Shown here: positions 33,245 through 42,318 of the stretch, piece by piece
Numbering within the stretch: position 1 is the first letter of the stretch
How the letters are laid out: each line of letters begins with the position of its first letter
From: JACQSR01 sp042577505
GTDB taxonomy: Archaea > Nanobdellota > Nanobdellia > Woesearchaeales > JACQSR01
Length of the DNA stretch: 53,269 bases
Direction of reading: 5' to 3'
Assembly: GCA_042577505.1 (NCBI GenBank)
Contig: JBHPEA010000003.1
Coordinates: 1 to 53,269 of the forward strand
Notes under the pieces: model-generated
What the model saw: the letters and a program-made list of their open reading frames with translations, nothing else
Databases searched by the model: none
Told to the model about the DNA's origin: nothing
Translations under genes and position numbers: made by a program

Positions 33245-34336
33245 ATGGAAGAAAATACCATTAAAGCGAAGTTGATTTTGGAGGACGGTTCTGTTTTCTA
33301 CGGTTTTTCATTTGGTTCAAATGTTTCAATTGCTGGAGAAGTAGTTTTCAATACAGGTATGGTTGGTTACCCCGAAACTCTAACAGATCCCTCTTATCGA
33401 GGACAAATTCTCACATTAACTTACCCACTTATTGGTAACTATGGTATTCCCTCTGACAAAACAGACAATAACTTGAAAGAATTCTTTGAATCAGATAAAA
33501 TCCAAATTTATGGACTTATAATATCAGATTATTCTTTCGATCCGAGCCACTGGAATAAAGATAAAACACTCTCTGAATGGTTAAAAGAGCAGAATATCCC
33601 CGCATTATATGGAATTGACACTAGAGAGCTTACTAAAAAACTTCGTTCAAAAGGAACAATGCTTGGTCGTATTGAAATTGAAGAAAAAATCAAGAATGAT
33701 GATCCTAATGAAAGAAATCTTGTTGCTGAAGTCTCATGTGAGGAAAAAGTAATTTATGGCAATGGAAAAAAGAAAATTGTCCTTGTAGATTGTGGCCTTA
33801 AAAATAACATTATAAGATGCCTTCTCAAAAGAAACGTCCAAGTTATTAGAGTTCCATGGGATTACGATTTCACCAAAGAAAATCCAGACGGAATAATGAT
33901 TTCAAACGGCCCTGGAGATCCTAAAAAAGCAAAAGCAACTATTAAGAATGTTCAAAAAGCAATGGAAAATGGAACTCCTATTTTCGGAATATGCATGGGT
34001 AACCAAATTCTTGCTCTTGCAGCAGGTGCAGATACATATAAACTTAAATTTGGGCATAGGAGTCAAAACCAACCTTGCGTTTTAGCTAATTCAAAACGTT
34101 GTTTTATTACTTCCCAGAACCATGGGTACGCTGTTGATGGAAAAAGTCTTCCAAAAGATTGGGAAGAATGGTTCATAAATTCAAATGATGGAACTAATGA
34201 GGGTATTAGACACAAAACAAAACCTTTTTTCTCTGTCCAGTTTCATCCAGAAGCTACTCCTGGACCAGTTGACACAGAATTTCTATTTGATGAATTCATT
34301 AAGGTGATTAAGAATGGGGGGTCATATAAAACATGA
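33245..34336 (+). CDS. carA: Carbamoyl-phosphate synthase, small (glutaminase) subunit
   Basis: Hydrolyses glutamine and passes ammonia to CarB for carbamoyl phosphate, the entry to pyrimidines and arginine. The 363 residues have an N-terminal CarA domain (1-150; LILEDGSVFYGFSFG, FNTGMVGYPETLTDPSY) and a class I amidotransferase domain (about 175-355). The nucleophile Cys250 is in FGICMGNQILALA, where Asn replaces the more usual His after Gly. His334 and Glu336 are in VQFHPEA. It overlaps carB by 4 nt (ATGA). Confidence 0.95.
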   Translation: MEENTIKAKLILEDGSVFYGFSFGSNVSIAGEVVFNTGMVGYPETLTDPSYRGQILTLTYPLIGNYGIPSDKTDNNLKEFFESDKIQIYGLIISDYSFDPSHWNKDKTLSEWLKEQNIPALYGIDTRELTKKLRSKGTMLGRIEIEEKIKNDDPNERNLVAEVSCEEKVIYGNGKKKIVLVDCGLKNNIIRCLLKRNVQVIRVPWDYDFTKENPDGIMISNGPGDPKKAKATIKNVQKAMENGTPIFGICMGNQILALAAGADTYKLKFGHRSQNQPCVLANSKRCFITSQNHGYAVDGKSLPKDWEEWFINSNDGTNEGIRHKTKPFFSVQFHPEATPGPVDTEFLFDEFIKVIKNGGSYKT

Positions 34337-37300
34337 AACCTAAAAAAGTTTTATTGTTGGGATCTGGAGCACTTAAAATAGGTGAGGCTGGTGAATTTGA
34401 TTATTCTGGATCTCAAGCTATCAAAGCCCTAAAGGAAGAAGATAAGAAAATAATTTTAATTAATCCAAACATTGCAACAATTCAAACATCAGAAGGATTT
34501 GCAGATAAAGTCTATTTTCTTCCCGTTAACCCTTATTTTGTAGAAGAAGTAATCAAGAAAGAAAAGCCAGATAGCATCCTTCTCCAATTCGGTGGTCAAA
34601 CAGCATTAAATTGTGGTCTAGAACTAGAGAAATGTGGGATTTTGAAAAAATATAAAATAAAAGTCCTGGGAACACAAGTCAAAACAATCCAAGATACTGA
34701 AGATAGAAATTTATTTGTAAAAAGATTATCAGAAATAGGGATTGTTACAACAACTTCAAAAGCAGTTAATAATGTTAAAGACGCAATAAAAGTAGCAGAA
34801 AAAATAAAATACCCTGTAATGATTCGTGCTGGATTTGCATTGGGTGGTAAAGGTTCTGGAATTGCAATATCAAGATCTGAACTAGAAGAAATTGCAAAGC
34901 AGGCTCTTTCAGATACAAGCCAAATTCTAATTGAAAAATATCTCGGTGGATGGAAAGAAATTGAATATGAAGTGGTTAGAGATGCTTTTGATAATTGCAT
35001 TACAGTATGTAACATGGAAAACTTTGATCCAATGGGAATCCATACAGGTGAAAGTATTGTAATAGCACCCTCACAAACATTAACAAATTCAGAGTATCAT
35101 AAACTTAGAGAGATTTCAATCAGAGTAATCCGGCATCTAGGAATAATTGGTGAATGTAATATTCAGTTTGCATTAAATCCCCATTCTGAAGAATATGCAG
35201 TAATAGAAGTAAACGCAAGACTTTCAAGATCAAGCGCATTAGCATCAAAAGCTACTGGATACCCATTAGCTTTCATTGCTTGCAAATTAGCACTCGGTTA
35301 CTCATTAACCGAATTGAAAAATTCCATTACAAAATCTACGATTGCCTGTTTCGAACCTGCATTAGATTATTGTGTTGTAAAAATACCCAGGTGGGATCTC
35401 AATAAATTCAGTCGTGTCTCAAAAAAAATCAGTTCTGAAATGAAATCAGTTGGAGAGGTAATGAGTATAGGAAGAAAATTCGAAGAAGCTCTACAAAAAG
35501 CAATTAGAATGCTTGGAAAAGGTATGAATGGTATTGTAGCTAACGAATTAAAAATTGATGATATTAGATCTGAATTAAAAAATCCAACAGATGAAAGAGT
35601 TTTTGCAGTAGCCGAAGCACTAAATCAAAATATCCCAATCAAGGAAATCCATGAATTAAGCGGAATCGATCCATGGTTCATCCACAAAATAAATAATATC
35701 AATGAGATATCAAAAAAACTGAAAGGTGAACTTACACCTGACTTGATTAGGCAAGCTAAACAACATGGTTACTCAGATAATCAAATAGCTATAATTAGGG
35801 GTTCTTTAGAATCAGACATTAGAAAGATAAGAGAGAAATTTAATATTCACCCCTATATTAAACAAATAGACACACTAGCTGCAGAGTATCCCGCTAAAAC
35901 AAATTATCTTTACGTAACTTACAATGGAAGTAGAGATGACGTAAATTTTGACGAAACTAATAAAATCATTGTTCTAGGTTCAGGTGCATACTCAATAGGA
36001 TCATCTGTTGAATTCGATTGGTGTTGTGTTAATTCTGCGGTTACACTAAAAAATCTTGGCTACACCACAATCATGATAAACTATAATCCTGAAACTGTTA
36101 GCACTGATTACGATATCTGCAACAAATTATATTTTGATGAATTATCACTTGAAACTATAATCGAGATTTACAAAAAAGAATCTCCAATAGGTATTATTGT
36201 TTCTGTAGGAGGCCAAATTCCTAACAACTTAGCAAAAAAATTGGCAGACGTCGGAATAAATATCATCGGTACATCACCAGATTCTATAGATCGTGCAGAA
36301 AATCGCCATAAATTCTCGGCTTTACTTGATAGCTTAAACATCGATCAACCGGATTGGAATGAATTGATAGACCCTCAACAAGCATTAAAATTCTCTAAAA
36401 AAGTAGGATTCCCTGTTTTAGTAAGACCCTCTTATGTATTAAGTGGTGCTGCAATGAATGTCGCGGTTAATGAAAAAGAATTAACTGGATACCTTAAAGC
36501 AGCTACGAAAATATCTAAAGAATATCCAGTAGTAATATCGAAATTTATAACAGGAGCAAAAGAGATTGAATTTGATGGTGTTGCAAATAATGGGCAATTG
36601 ATGCTCTACGCAATCTCTGAACATATAGAAAACGCAGGTGTACATTCAGGAGACGCGACTCTTGTCTATCCTGCCCAGCGAACTTATTTGGAAACTACAA
36701 GAAAAATTAAAAAGATTGCAAGGGAGATTTGTGGATCGCTAAATATAAGTGGACCCTTCAATATCCAATTCATTGCTAAAGACAATCAAATAAAAGTAAT
36801 CGAATGCAACCTTAGAGCCTCTAGAAGTTTTCCCTTCGTTTCAAAAATATTAAAAGTAAATTTTATTGATTATGCCACAAAAGTAATGGTCGATTCACCA
36901 CTCCCAAAAATTGATAAGAACGCATTCGAACTAGAATATGTAGGTGTCAAATCGCCCCAATTCTCATTTTCAAGGCTAAGGGGCGCTGATCCAATAACTT
37001 CAGTTGAAATGGCCTCAACTGGAGAAGTAGCATGCTTAAGTTATGATGTAAGGGGGGCTTATTTGAAATCTATTTTATCAACTGGTATGAAACTTCCAAA
37101 AAAGAACGTCTTGTTATCAATTGGAGGCGATCAAAATAAACATGGATTCCTCAAATACGTACAAAGATTAGTTGAAAGCAATTTCAATATTTTTGCAACT
37201 GAGCATACTTCAATTTTTTTAAGAAGAAATGGAATATGGAATACGATGGTTTACAAAGCTCATAATACCCATAAAAAGAATAATATAATCAATATGATCT

Positions 37301-37506
37301 CTTCAGGAGAAATCGGTCTTGCAATTCTTATTCCTGATAATCTCAATACAAATGGATTACAAGATGAATACCTAATAAGGAGAAAAAGCGTTGATTTCGC
37401 AATCCCATTAATTACAAATTTTCAAATCGCTAAATTATTCGTAAATGCCCTTGTTTATGAAAAAGGGAAAGGTTTTGAAATAAAAAGTTGGGATGAATAT
37501 GAATAA
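34333..37506 (+). CDS. carB: Carbamoyl-phosphate synthase, large subunit
   Basis: The 1057-residue large subunit has two ATP-grasp halves. The first begins VLLLGSGALKIGEAGEFDYS and contains IRAGFALGGKGSGIA and INARLSRSSALASKATGYPLA-type segments, with the functional IEVNAR motif. The second begins IIVLGSGAYSIGSSVEFDW and contains VRPSYVLSGAAMNVA and IECNLRASRSFPFVSK. An oligomerisation region lies between (about 400-540), and a C-terminal MGS-like allosteric domain (about 930-1057; NVLLSIGGDQNKHG) is present. The length is normal, so the UMP-type regulatory domain is kept. It is probably transcribed with carA; pyrB follows after a 24-38 nt gap with its own TATA box. Confidence 0.96.
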   Translation: MKPKKVLLLGSGALKIGEAGEFDYSGSQAIKALKEEDKKIILINPNIATIQTSEGFADKVYFLPVNPYFVEEVIKKEKPDSILLQFGGQTALNCGLELEKCGILKKYKIKVLGTQVKTIQDTEDRNLFVKRLSEIGIVTTTSKAVNNVKDAIKVAEKIKYPVMIRAGFALGGKGSGIAISRSELEEIAKQALSDTSQILIEKYLGGWKEIEYEVVRDAFDNCITVCNMENFDPMGIHTGESIVIAPSQTLTNSEYHKLREISIRVIRHLGIIGECNIQFALNPHSEEYAVIEVNARLSRSSALASKATGYPLAFIACKLALGYSLTELKNSITKSTIACFEPALDYCVVKIPRWDLNKFSRVSKKISSEMKSVGEVMSIGRKFEEALQKAIRMLGKGMNGIVANELKIDDIRSELKNPTDERVFAVAEALNQNIPIKEIHELSGIDPWFIHKINNINEISKKLKGELTPDLIRQAKQHGYSDNQIAIIRGSLESDIRKIREKFNIHPYIKQIDTLAAEYPAKTNYLYVTYNGSRDDVNFDETNKIIVLGSGAYSIGSSVEFDWCCVNSAVTLKNLGYTTIMINYNPETVSTDYDICNKLYFDELSLETIIEIYKKESPIGIIVSVGGQIPNNLAKKLADVGINIIGTSPDSIDRAENRHKFSALLDSLNIDQPDWNELIDPQQALKFSKKVGFPVLVRPSYVLSGAAMNVAVNEKELTGYLKAATKISKEYPVVISKFITGAKEIEFDGVANNGQLMLYAISEHIENAGVHSGDATLVYPAQRTYLETTRKIKKIAREICGSLNISGPFNIQFIAKDNQIKVIECNLRASRSFPFVSKILKVNFIDYATKVMVDSPLPKIDKNAFELEYVGVKSPQFSFSRLRGADPITSVEMASTGEVACLSYDVRGAYLKSILSTGMKLPKKNVLLSIGGDQNKHGFLKYVQRLVESNFNIFATEHTSIFLRRNGIWNTMVYKAHNTHKKNNIINMISSGEIGLAILIPDNLNTNGLQDEYLIRRKSVDFAIPLITNFQIAKLFVNALVYEKGKGFEIKSWDEYE

Positions 37507-37513
37507 ACAAAAA

Positions 37514-37523
37514 GCTTATAAAT
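37514..37523 (+). promoter_or_regulatory. TATA box that sets the pyrB start
   Basis: GCTTATAAAT is centred 26 nt before ATG 37545, but only about 11 nt before ATG 37530. This favours the internal ATG as a leaderless start and gives pyrBI its own promoter inside the cluster. Confidence 0.5.
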
Positions 37524-37544
37524 ATTAAAATGAAAAAAACAAAT

Positions 37545-38456
37545 ATGAACTTTAAAGGAAGAGACATCATATCCATCCGTGACCTTTCTAAAAGTGATAT
37601 GATTCATATTTTAAAGACGGCCGAAAAATTTGATGGGAAGAAACACAAGCCCATTCTAAATGATAAGGTAGTAGCGAGTCTCTTCTTCGAACCTTCTACT
37701 AGAACAAGATTAAGTTTTGAAAGCGCTGCTTCGCAATTAGGTGCAAAAGTTATAGGCTTCTCAGATGCCCAATCAACTTCAGTAAAAAAGGGAGAAACTG
37801 TCTGGGATACCATAAAAATGGTAGAACAGTACTCCGATTGTATTGTCATGAGAAATCCTATAGAAGGATCAGCAAGATTAGCATCAGATGCATCTTCTGT
37901 CCCAATTGTTAATGCAGGCGACGGTGCAAACCAACATCCCACTCAAACATTAATGGATCTTTATACAATTAAAAAAGCGAAAGGAAAAATTGATGGTTTA
38001 AAGATAGGTTTTGTTGGTGATTTAAAATATGGTAGGACAGTCCATTCTTTAGCTTTAGCATTAAGTCATTTTAACGTAAAGTTGTGCTTTATCTCACCTA
38101 AGGCTCTTGAAATGCCTTCAGAGTACCTTAGGGAGTTAGATGATAAAGGAATCCAGTATATAGAAGTTGAAAAGATCGAGAAAGTTGCTAAGGAATTAGA
38201 TGTAATGTATGTTACAAGAATCCAAGGAGAAAGATTCCCAGATCCACTTGAATATGAAAGATATAAAGGAGTTTACCGAATTGATAAAAATATTGTAGAT
38301 AACTCAAAGAAAGGAATGATAGTAATGCATCCATTACCAAGAGTTGACGAAATTGCTACTGATGTCGATCCCCTCCCAAATGCTTGGTATTTCAAACAAG
38401 CTAAAAATGGGATCCCAGTTAGAAAGGCTATACTATCACTGGTGATTGGCTTATGA
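37545..38456 (+). CDS. pyrB: Aspartate carbamoyltransferase, catalytic subunit
   Basis: Condenses carbamoyl phosphate with aspartate in pyrimidine synthesis. The roughly 303-residue protein shows the carbamoyl-phosphate loop FEPSTRTRLSFE, the HPTQ motif in NQHPTQTLMD, VGDLKYGRTVHSLA in the aspartate domain, and the 240s-loop region with HPLPRVDEIA. All main active-site residues are visible. ATG 37545 (MNFKGRDI) is chosen from the TATA spacing; ATG 37530 would add five residues. The stop overlaps pyrI by 4 nt, so the catalytic and regulatory chains are coupled for holoenzyme assembly. Confidence 0.95.
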   Translation: MNFKGRDIISIRDLSKSDMIHILKTAEKFDGKKHKPILNDKVVASLFFEPSTRTRLSFESAASQLGAKVIGFSDAQSTSVKKGETVWDTIKMVEQYSDCIVMRNPIEGSARLASDASSVPIVNAGDGANQHPTQTLMDLYTIKKAKGKIDGLKIGFVGDLKYGRTVHSLALALSHFNVKLCFISPKALEMPSEYLRELDDKGIQYIEVEKIEKVAKELDVMYVTRIQGERFPDPLEYERYKGVYRIDKNIVDNSKKGMIVMHPLPRVDEIATDVDPLPNAWYFKQAKNGIPVRKAILSLVIGL

Positions 38457-38902
38457 AAGAACAAAAAATTCCTGCACTTAAAGAAGGAACTGCAATAGAC
38501 CACATCCCTAGTGATAGGACCCCAAAAGTATTACAAATTCTTAATCTATCAAAAATCGATGATTTTGTCTCAATCGGCATGAATCTAAAATCAAAACAAA
38601 TGGGAACAAAAGGTATTATTAAAATTGCAAATAGGCTACTGACACAATCACAGTTGGACAAACTCTCAGTAATTGCTCCTGGTTCGACAGTTAATATAAT
38701 TTCAGATTATAATGTTAAGAAAAAAATCATAGTAAAAATGCAGGATAAAATCAAGAAAGTCATGAAGTGTCCCAACCCAAGCTGTATAACTAATGCTGAA
38801 GAAGTCATAACGGTATTCGACGTAAAGGATAAAGAACCTCTACAGGTCAGATGTAGGTTCTGTGAAAGAATGTTTGGGATTAAAGAGATAATTCTGAAAT
38901 AA
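38453..38902 (+). CDS. pyrI: Aspartate carbamoyltransferase, regulatory subunit
   Basis: The 149-residue regulatory chain binds nucleotides and mediates allosteric control of PyrB. The N-terminal allosteric domain has EGTAIDHIPSDRTPKVLQIL, with residues lining the CTP/ATP site (IDHI). The C-terminal zinc domain has four cysteines in MKCPNPSCITN and VRCRFCERMF. The first about 100 residues have the typical ferredoxin-like order. The stop abuts the convergent M29-like aminopeptidase gene. Confidence 0.95.
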   Translation: MKEQKIPALKEGTAIDHIPSDRTPKVLQILNLSKIDDFVSIGMNLKSKQMGTKGIIKIANRLLTQSQLDKLSVIAPGSTVNIISDYNVKKKIIVKMQDKIKKVMKCPNPSCITNAEEVITVFDVKDKEPLQVRCRFCERMFGIKEIILK

Positions 38903-39976
38903 TTAATACTTAATTAGTTTACCATCAACTTCTATTTTAGGGTGTCTAAAAACATGATCATAGTGAGTAATAGTTTTTATTGGTCCACCAAACCAATAAT
39001 TAGAACCTATCGCAATGTGAGCAGTACCAGACGCTTTTTCATCTAAAACAGTGGCACCCAAACATTTTGCTGACTTATTTATTCCAATTCCAAACTCTGA
39101 AATTTTTGTAATATTCTCAGGATATTTAGCTCTTGATTCCGCCCATGCTATTGTGTCCTTTAAATACAAACCTTCTGGACTCCCCGCCATCTTTACCAAG
39201 TTCCCATTTTCTATAAACATAGTAACAGGTTTTTTCAATAATATTGTACCTTCCCTATAACACAAAGATACATCTACTACAACTTTACCACTCACATTTT
39301 CTTTTCCATTTGGTGCGATATAGACTTCACCACAAGGCATATTACCACCTTTCCCTGCAGTTTTATAATCTCCCGTATTTGAAATTGCACTGGACCCCTC
39401 GATGTTAATTCTAAGGTTGGTACCAGCTTTAGTTGTAACCCTTATTTCATTTCCATTATCAAGAATTTCCTTTAACTTAGCTCCTCTTTTTTGAATATCT
39501 TCATAATCAATATCAATTGCTTTTACTAAATCGCCAAATTGACTTGTTTCGATACAGCCCAAACTTGGTGCAGACATGAATCTATGACTATGAGATTTAA
39601 CAAATCTCCTAAAACTACTCCCTAATTTACCCATTTCACCTAATCTGCTTGATAAAAACAATAATATTATGCTATTTTCTTTTAGACTCCCCATCGCGTC
39701 GACTATTTTCTCATGAGCTTTTTGACCTGAAATAGTTGGATTTTGTAAAAAAAGATCAACATTAAGATTAAGATTCCTTCCTGCTAGATAAAAACTCGTT
39801 GCAATTAGTGGTGATACTAACCTATTAGACGCACCAACATCACCGATAATTAAAATCTTTTCTTTTTGTGGAGTGAGACACTCTTGATACACTCTCTCAC
39901 AAACTTTTACACTTTTTTTAGCCATATCAATAATGGCATGCCTCTCAAGAAACCTTCTAACCTGATCGCTTAACAT
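38903..39976 (-). CDS. M29-like metallo-aminopeptidase
   Basis: The 357-residue protein resembles thermophilic (M29) leucyl aminopeptidases and their NicX-like relatives. Likely metal ligands in the C-terminal half are Glu in NMPCGEVYIAP, Glu in ISEFGIGIN, His in GTAHIAIGSN, and the His/Asp pair in THYDHVF. The N-terminal domain (1-190) has a Rossmann-like start (ILIIGDVGASNRLV). M29 enzymes release N-terminal residues from peptides and are cytosolic; NicX-type members are ring-cleaving dioxygenases, so the exact reaction is uncertain. A TATA box AGTATTTAAACT (39999-40010, minus strand) lies about 28 nt from the ATG. It is divergent from the helicase half. Confidence 0.75.
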   Translation of the reverse strand: MLSDQVRRFLERHAIIDMAKKSVKVCERVYQECLTPQKEKILIIGDVGASNRLVSPLIATSFYLAGRNLNLNVDLFLQNPTISGQKAHEKIVDAMGSLKENSIILLFLSSRLGEMGKLGSSFRRFVKSHSHRFMSAPSLGCIETSQFGDLVKAIDIDYEDIQKRGAKLKEILDNGNEIRVTTKAGTNLRINIEGSSAISNTGDYKTAGKGGNMPCGEVYIAPNGKENVSGKVVVDVSLCYREGTILLKKPVTMFIENGNLVKMAGSPEGLYLKDTIAWAESRAKYPENITKISEFGIGINKSAKCLGATVLDEKASGTAHIAIGSNYWFGGPIKTITHYDHVFRHPKIEVDGKLIKY

Positions 39977-40029
39977 GATGTTAGATCAAGAAAAAATCAG
40001 TTTAAATACTTTTCTTTTTATACAAAAAT

Positions 40030-40039
40030 CTTTATATAA
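40030..40039 (+). promoter_or_regulatory. TATA box that sets the helicase-half start
   Basis: CTTTATATAA overlaps ATG 40039 and is about 25 nt before ATG 40060, so ATG 40060 is the likely leaderless start. An intact promoter argues that the short gene is expressed. Confidence 0.55.
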
Positions 40040-40059
40040 TGTTATACCTTCATGATAAT

Positions 40060-40722
40060 ATGAATCCAAACGACGTAAAAGATAAAATCCCTAAAAAGAT
40101 GTTCCCTATTCTCGACTCTGAGATCAAAGAGTTTCGACCCGCACAACAGAAATCAATTGAAAATGGACTATTAGACGGAAAGAATATCCTTGTATGCACC
40201 CCTACTGCATCTGGGAAAACCCTAATTGCTGAACTTGGTGCATATAAATCAATATTAGATAAAAGTAACAAAACTATCTATATTGTACCTTTAAAGGCAT
40301 TAGCATCCGAAAAACACAAAGAATTTACAAAGAAATATGGGGATGTATCTAAAATTGCATTATCTATTGGAGATAAGGATTCTTCTGATACATATCTGAA
40401 TGATTATGATCTAATTATAACAACATCAGAAAAACTAGATAGTCTTATAAGGCACCATGCTCCATGGATAAATTCAGTAGGATGTATTATTATAGACGAA
40501 ATCCACCTGCTCAATGATCCCTCAAGAGGACCAACTTTAGAAATAATTATTACTATTCTAAGAAAATTGATACCAAATGCTCAGATAATTGGACTTTCTG
40601 CAACTATTGGTAATCCAGAAGAACTTGCTGAATGGCTTAATGCAACTCTAATCAAAGATGACTGGAGACCAGTAAAGTTAGAAAAAGGGATTTATTTTGA
40701 AAACCAAATAGAATTCGATTAA
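40060..40722 (+). CDS. Hel308-type helicase, RecA1 domain only (truncated or split)
   Basis: The 220-residue protein matches the first RecA domain of Hel308/Ski2-like helicases. It has a Q-motif-like FRPAQQKSI, motif I TPTASGKT, motif Ia VPLKALASEK, a TTSEKLDSLIRHH segment, motif II DEIHL, motif III SATIGNPEELAEWL, and the Hel308-style DWRPVKLEKGIYF at the end. It then stops at FD. Motifs IV-VI, the second RecA domain, the winged helix and the ratchet domain (about 480 residues) are absent, and the following DNA is the convergent ftsY gene. ATPase residues are intact, but a lone RecA1 cannot unwind DNA. It is either one half of a split gene or a decayed remnant. Confidence 0.85.
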   Translation: MNPNDVKDKIPKKMFPILDSEIKEFRPAQQKSIENGLLDGKNILVCTPTASGKTLIAELGAYKSILDKSNKTIYIVPLKALASEKHKEFTKKYGDVSKIALSIGDKDSSDTYLNDYDLIITTSEKLDSLIRHHAPWINSVGCIIIDEIHLLNDPSRGPTLEIIITILRKLIPNAQIIGLSATIGNPEELAEWLNATLIKDDWRPVKLEKGIYFENQIEFD

Positions 40723-41891
40723 GTTAATCCCAATCCTTTCATAATAATATTGGAATCAAAAACTTTTAAATCCTCATATTCCTGACCAACTCCAATAAAT
40801 ATTATCGGCTTATTTGTAACATTACCAATCGAAACAGCTGTCCCTCCTTTTTCATCAACATCTGCTTTCGATAATATTACCCCATCAAGTCCAATTGTAC
40901 TGTTAAATGTTTTAGCTTGCTCAACACAATCATTACCAGTTATACTTTCTCCGACAAATAATTTCATATCTGGATTAGCGACTCTGATTATCTTCTTCAT
41001 TTCATCCAATAGATTTTTATTTGAATGTAATCTACCAGCAGTATCGATAAGCACAACATCTAAATTTTTTGATTTTGCATGCTGAATTGCGTCAAATGCA
41101 ACTGCCGCTGGATCTGCTCCGTAATCATGTTTAATTATTTTTACACCCAATTTTTTTGCATGATGTTCCAGTTGATCTATTGCAGCTGCTCTAAATGTAT
41201 CTGATGCAGCCAGAACACAACTTAAATTATTATTCTGTAAATATTTTGCAACTTTAGCGATGGTAGTAGTCTTACCAGATCCATTAATGCCAACAAAACA
41301 AATAATATACGGTTTTTTTGATTTTACTGTTTCAAGAAAATCTATCTTTTCAGTTCTAAGAACATCTTCAATCGTATTTTTTAGTGTTTCCAGTATTGTT
41401 TCTTCAATCTTTCCACGTTTTACCACCTGATTTACAAGTGTCTTCGATAAATCACCCTTTATTCTATCAATAACTTCCACTGCAACATTATTTTCCAATA
41501 AAACCAATTCAAGTTCGTTAAATGACTCTTCAAACTCATTTTCAGATATTGATGTAGATGTAATTTTTTCTTTTAATTTCGAAAAAACTCCTTTCTTTTC
41601 TTCAACAGGTTCTTCAACCTTCTTTTCCTCTTTAACTGGAGCTTCTTCTTTTTCCTTGATCACTTCTTGGACTTGAGGTTCTTCTACCTCTTCAGTAACT
41701 TCCTTTTTTTCTTCTACCTTCTGTTCTTCAACTATTTCCTTTTTTTCTTCAACAACCTTTTCAATAGGTTCTTTGATTTCTTGTATCTTTTCCTCAACTT
41801 TCTCTGCTTTTTCCTTTGCTTCTCCAGTCTCTAATTTACTAGAAATCTTAGAAACAGCATTTTTTATTTTTTCCTTAAGAAATGAAAACAT
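40719..41891 (-). CDS. ftsY: Signal recognition particle receptor FtsY
   Basis: The GTPase docks the SRP-ribosome complex at the membrane. In the 390 residues, an N-terminal amphipathic helix (MFSFLKEKIKNAVSKI) leads into a very acidic/basic Glu-Lys-Val-rich A domain (about 20-100) with repeats such as VEEKKE. The N domain (about 103-185) and G domain follow, with GINGSGKTTT (201-210), the DTFRAAAIDQLE insertion-box region, DTAGR, and a TKxD-like SKAD near the end. The long low-complexity A domain is unusual for archaea but frequent in bacteria. The gene is followed in the same operon sense by pfdA and prs upstream (order prs-pfdA-ftsY). Confidence 0.94.
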   Translation of the reverse strand: MFSFLKEKIKNAVSKISSKLETGEAKEKAEKVEEKIQEIKEPIEKVVEEKKEIVEEQKVEEKKEVTEEVEEPQVQEVIKEKEEAPVKEEKKVEEPVEEKKGVFSKLKEKITSTSISENEFEESFNELELVLLENNVAVEVIDRIKGDLSKTLVNQVVKRGKIEETILETLKNTIEDVLRTEKIDFLETVKSKKPYIICFVGINGSGKTTTIAKVAKYLQNNNLSCVLAASDTFRAAAIDQLEHHAKKLGVKIIKHDYGADPAAVAFDAIQHAKSKNLDVVLIDTAGRLHSNKNLLDEMKKIIRVANPDMKLFVGESITGNDCVEQAKTFNSTIGLDGVILSKADVDEKGGTAVSIGNVTNKPIIFIGVGQEYEDLKVFDSNIIMKGLGLT

Positions 41892-41892
41892 C

Positions 41893-42318
41893 TTAATTCA
41901 TATCAGCAGCTAGTTCGCTGATCTCCTTTTCTAAGTTAGAAGCATATTTAACGACTTGTTGGAATTGTTCTACCATTTGCTCCTGCGCAACCTTTAATTC
42001 CTCTAATTGTTTCTTCAAAAGTTTTGAGGTACCATCAATATCTTTTTCCACTACAACATCCGCTCCTACATTTATTAGTAATTTTTGCTCTTTCTTTAAG
42101 GTAGCTTTTGTAAAAATTCCATTCTGAAGAGGAACTAAAATCTCAGAACTATCTTTTATCTCTTGAAAATCATCTAATCCGCTTATAGTAGACATTAATT
42201 CTGTCATCTGTTGTTCCATAACCTTAAGATGATTTTGAACATTTGAAATTTGTTGCTCAACCAACTTCATTTCTACATACTTTTTTTGTAATTCTTCTTT
42301 CTTTTCCATTTTAATCAT
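41893..42318 (-). CDS. pfdA: Prefoldin alpha subunit
   Basis: The 141-residue subunit of the hexameric chaperone prefoldin hands unfolded proteins to the thermosome. It has an N-terminal coiled-coil helix (MEKKEELQKKYVEMKLVEQQ), a central beta-hairpin region (ILVPLQNGIFTKATLKKEQK, then LLINVGADVVVEK) and a C-terminal coiled-coil helix. The conserved LVPLxxGxFxxA pattern is clear. The pfdA-ftsY pairing is a common archaeal arrangement. The start overlaps the prs stop (ATGA); an in-frame ATG three codons later (42309) is an alternative start. Confidence 0.9.
   Translation of the reverse strand: MIKMEKKEELQKKYVEMKLVEQQISNVQNHLKVMEQQMTELMSTISGLDDFQEIKDSSEILVPLQNGIFTKATLKKEQKLLINVGADVVVEKDIDGTSKLLKKQLEELKVAQEQMVEQFQQVVKYASNLEKEISELAADMN

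Noticed and set aside
34596..35015. A 139-codon minus-strand frame inside carB
   Set aside because: It is fully inside a conserved gene with no promoter or ribosome binding site of its own.
40722..41000. Frameshifted continuation of the helicase
   Set aside because: Reading the plus strand beyond the stop shows no helicase motif; the DNA encodes FtsY on the other strand.
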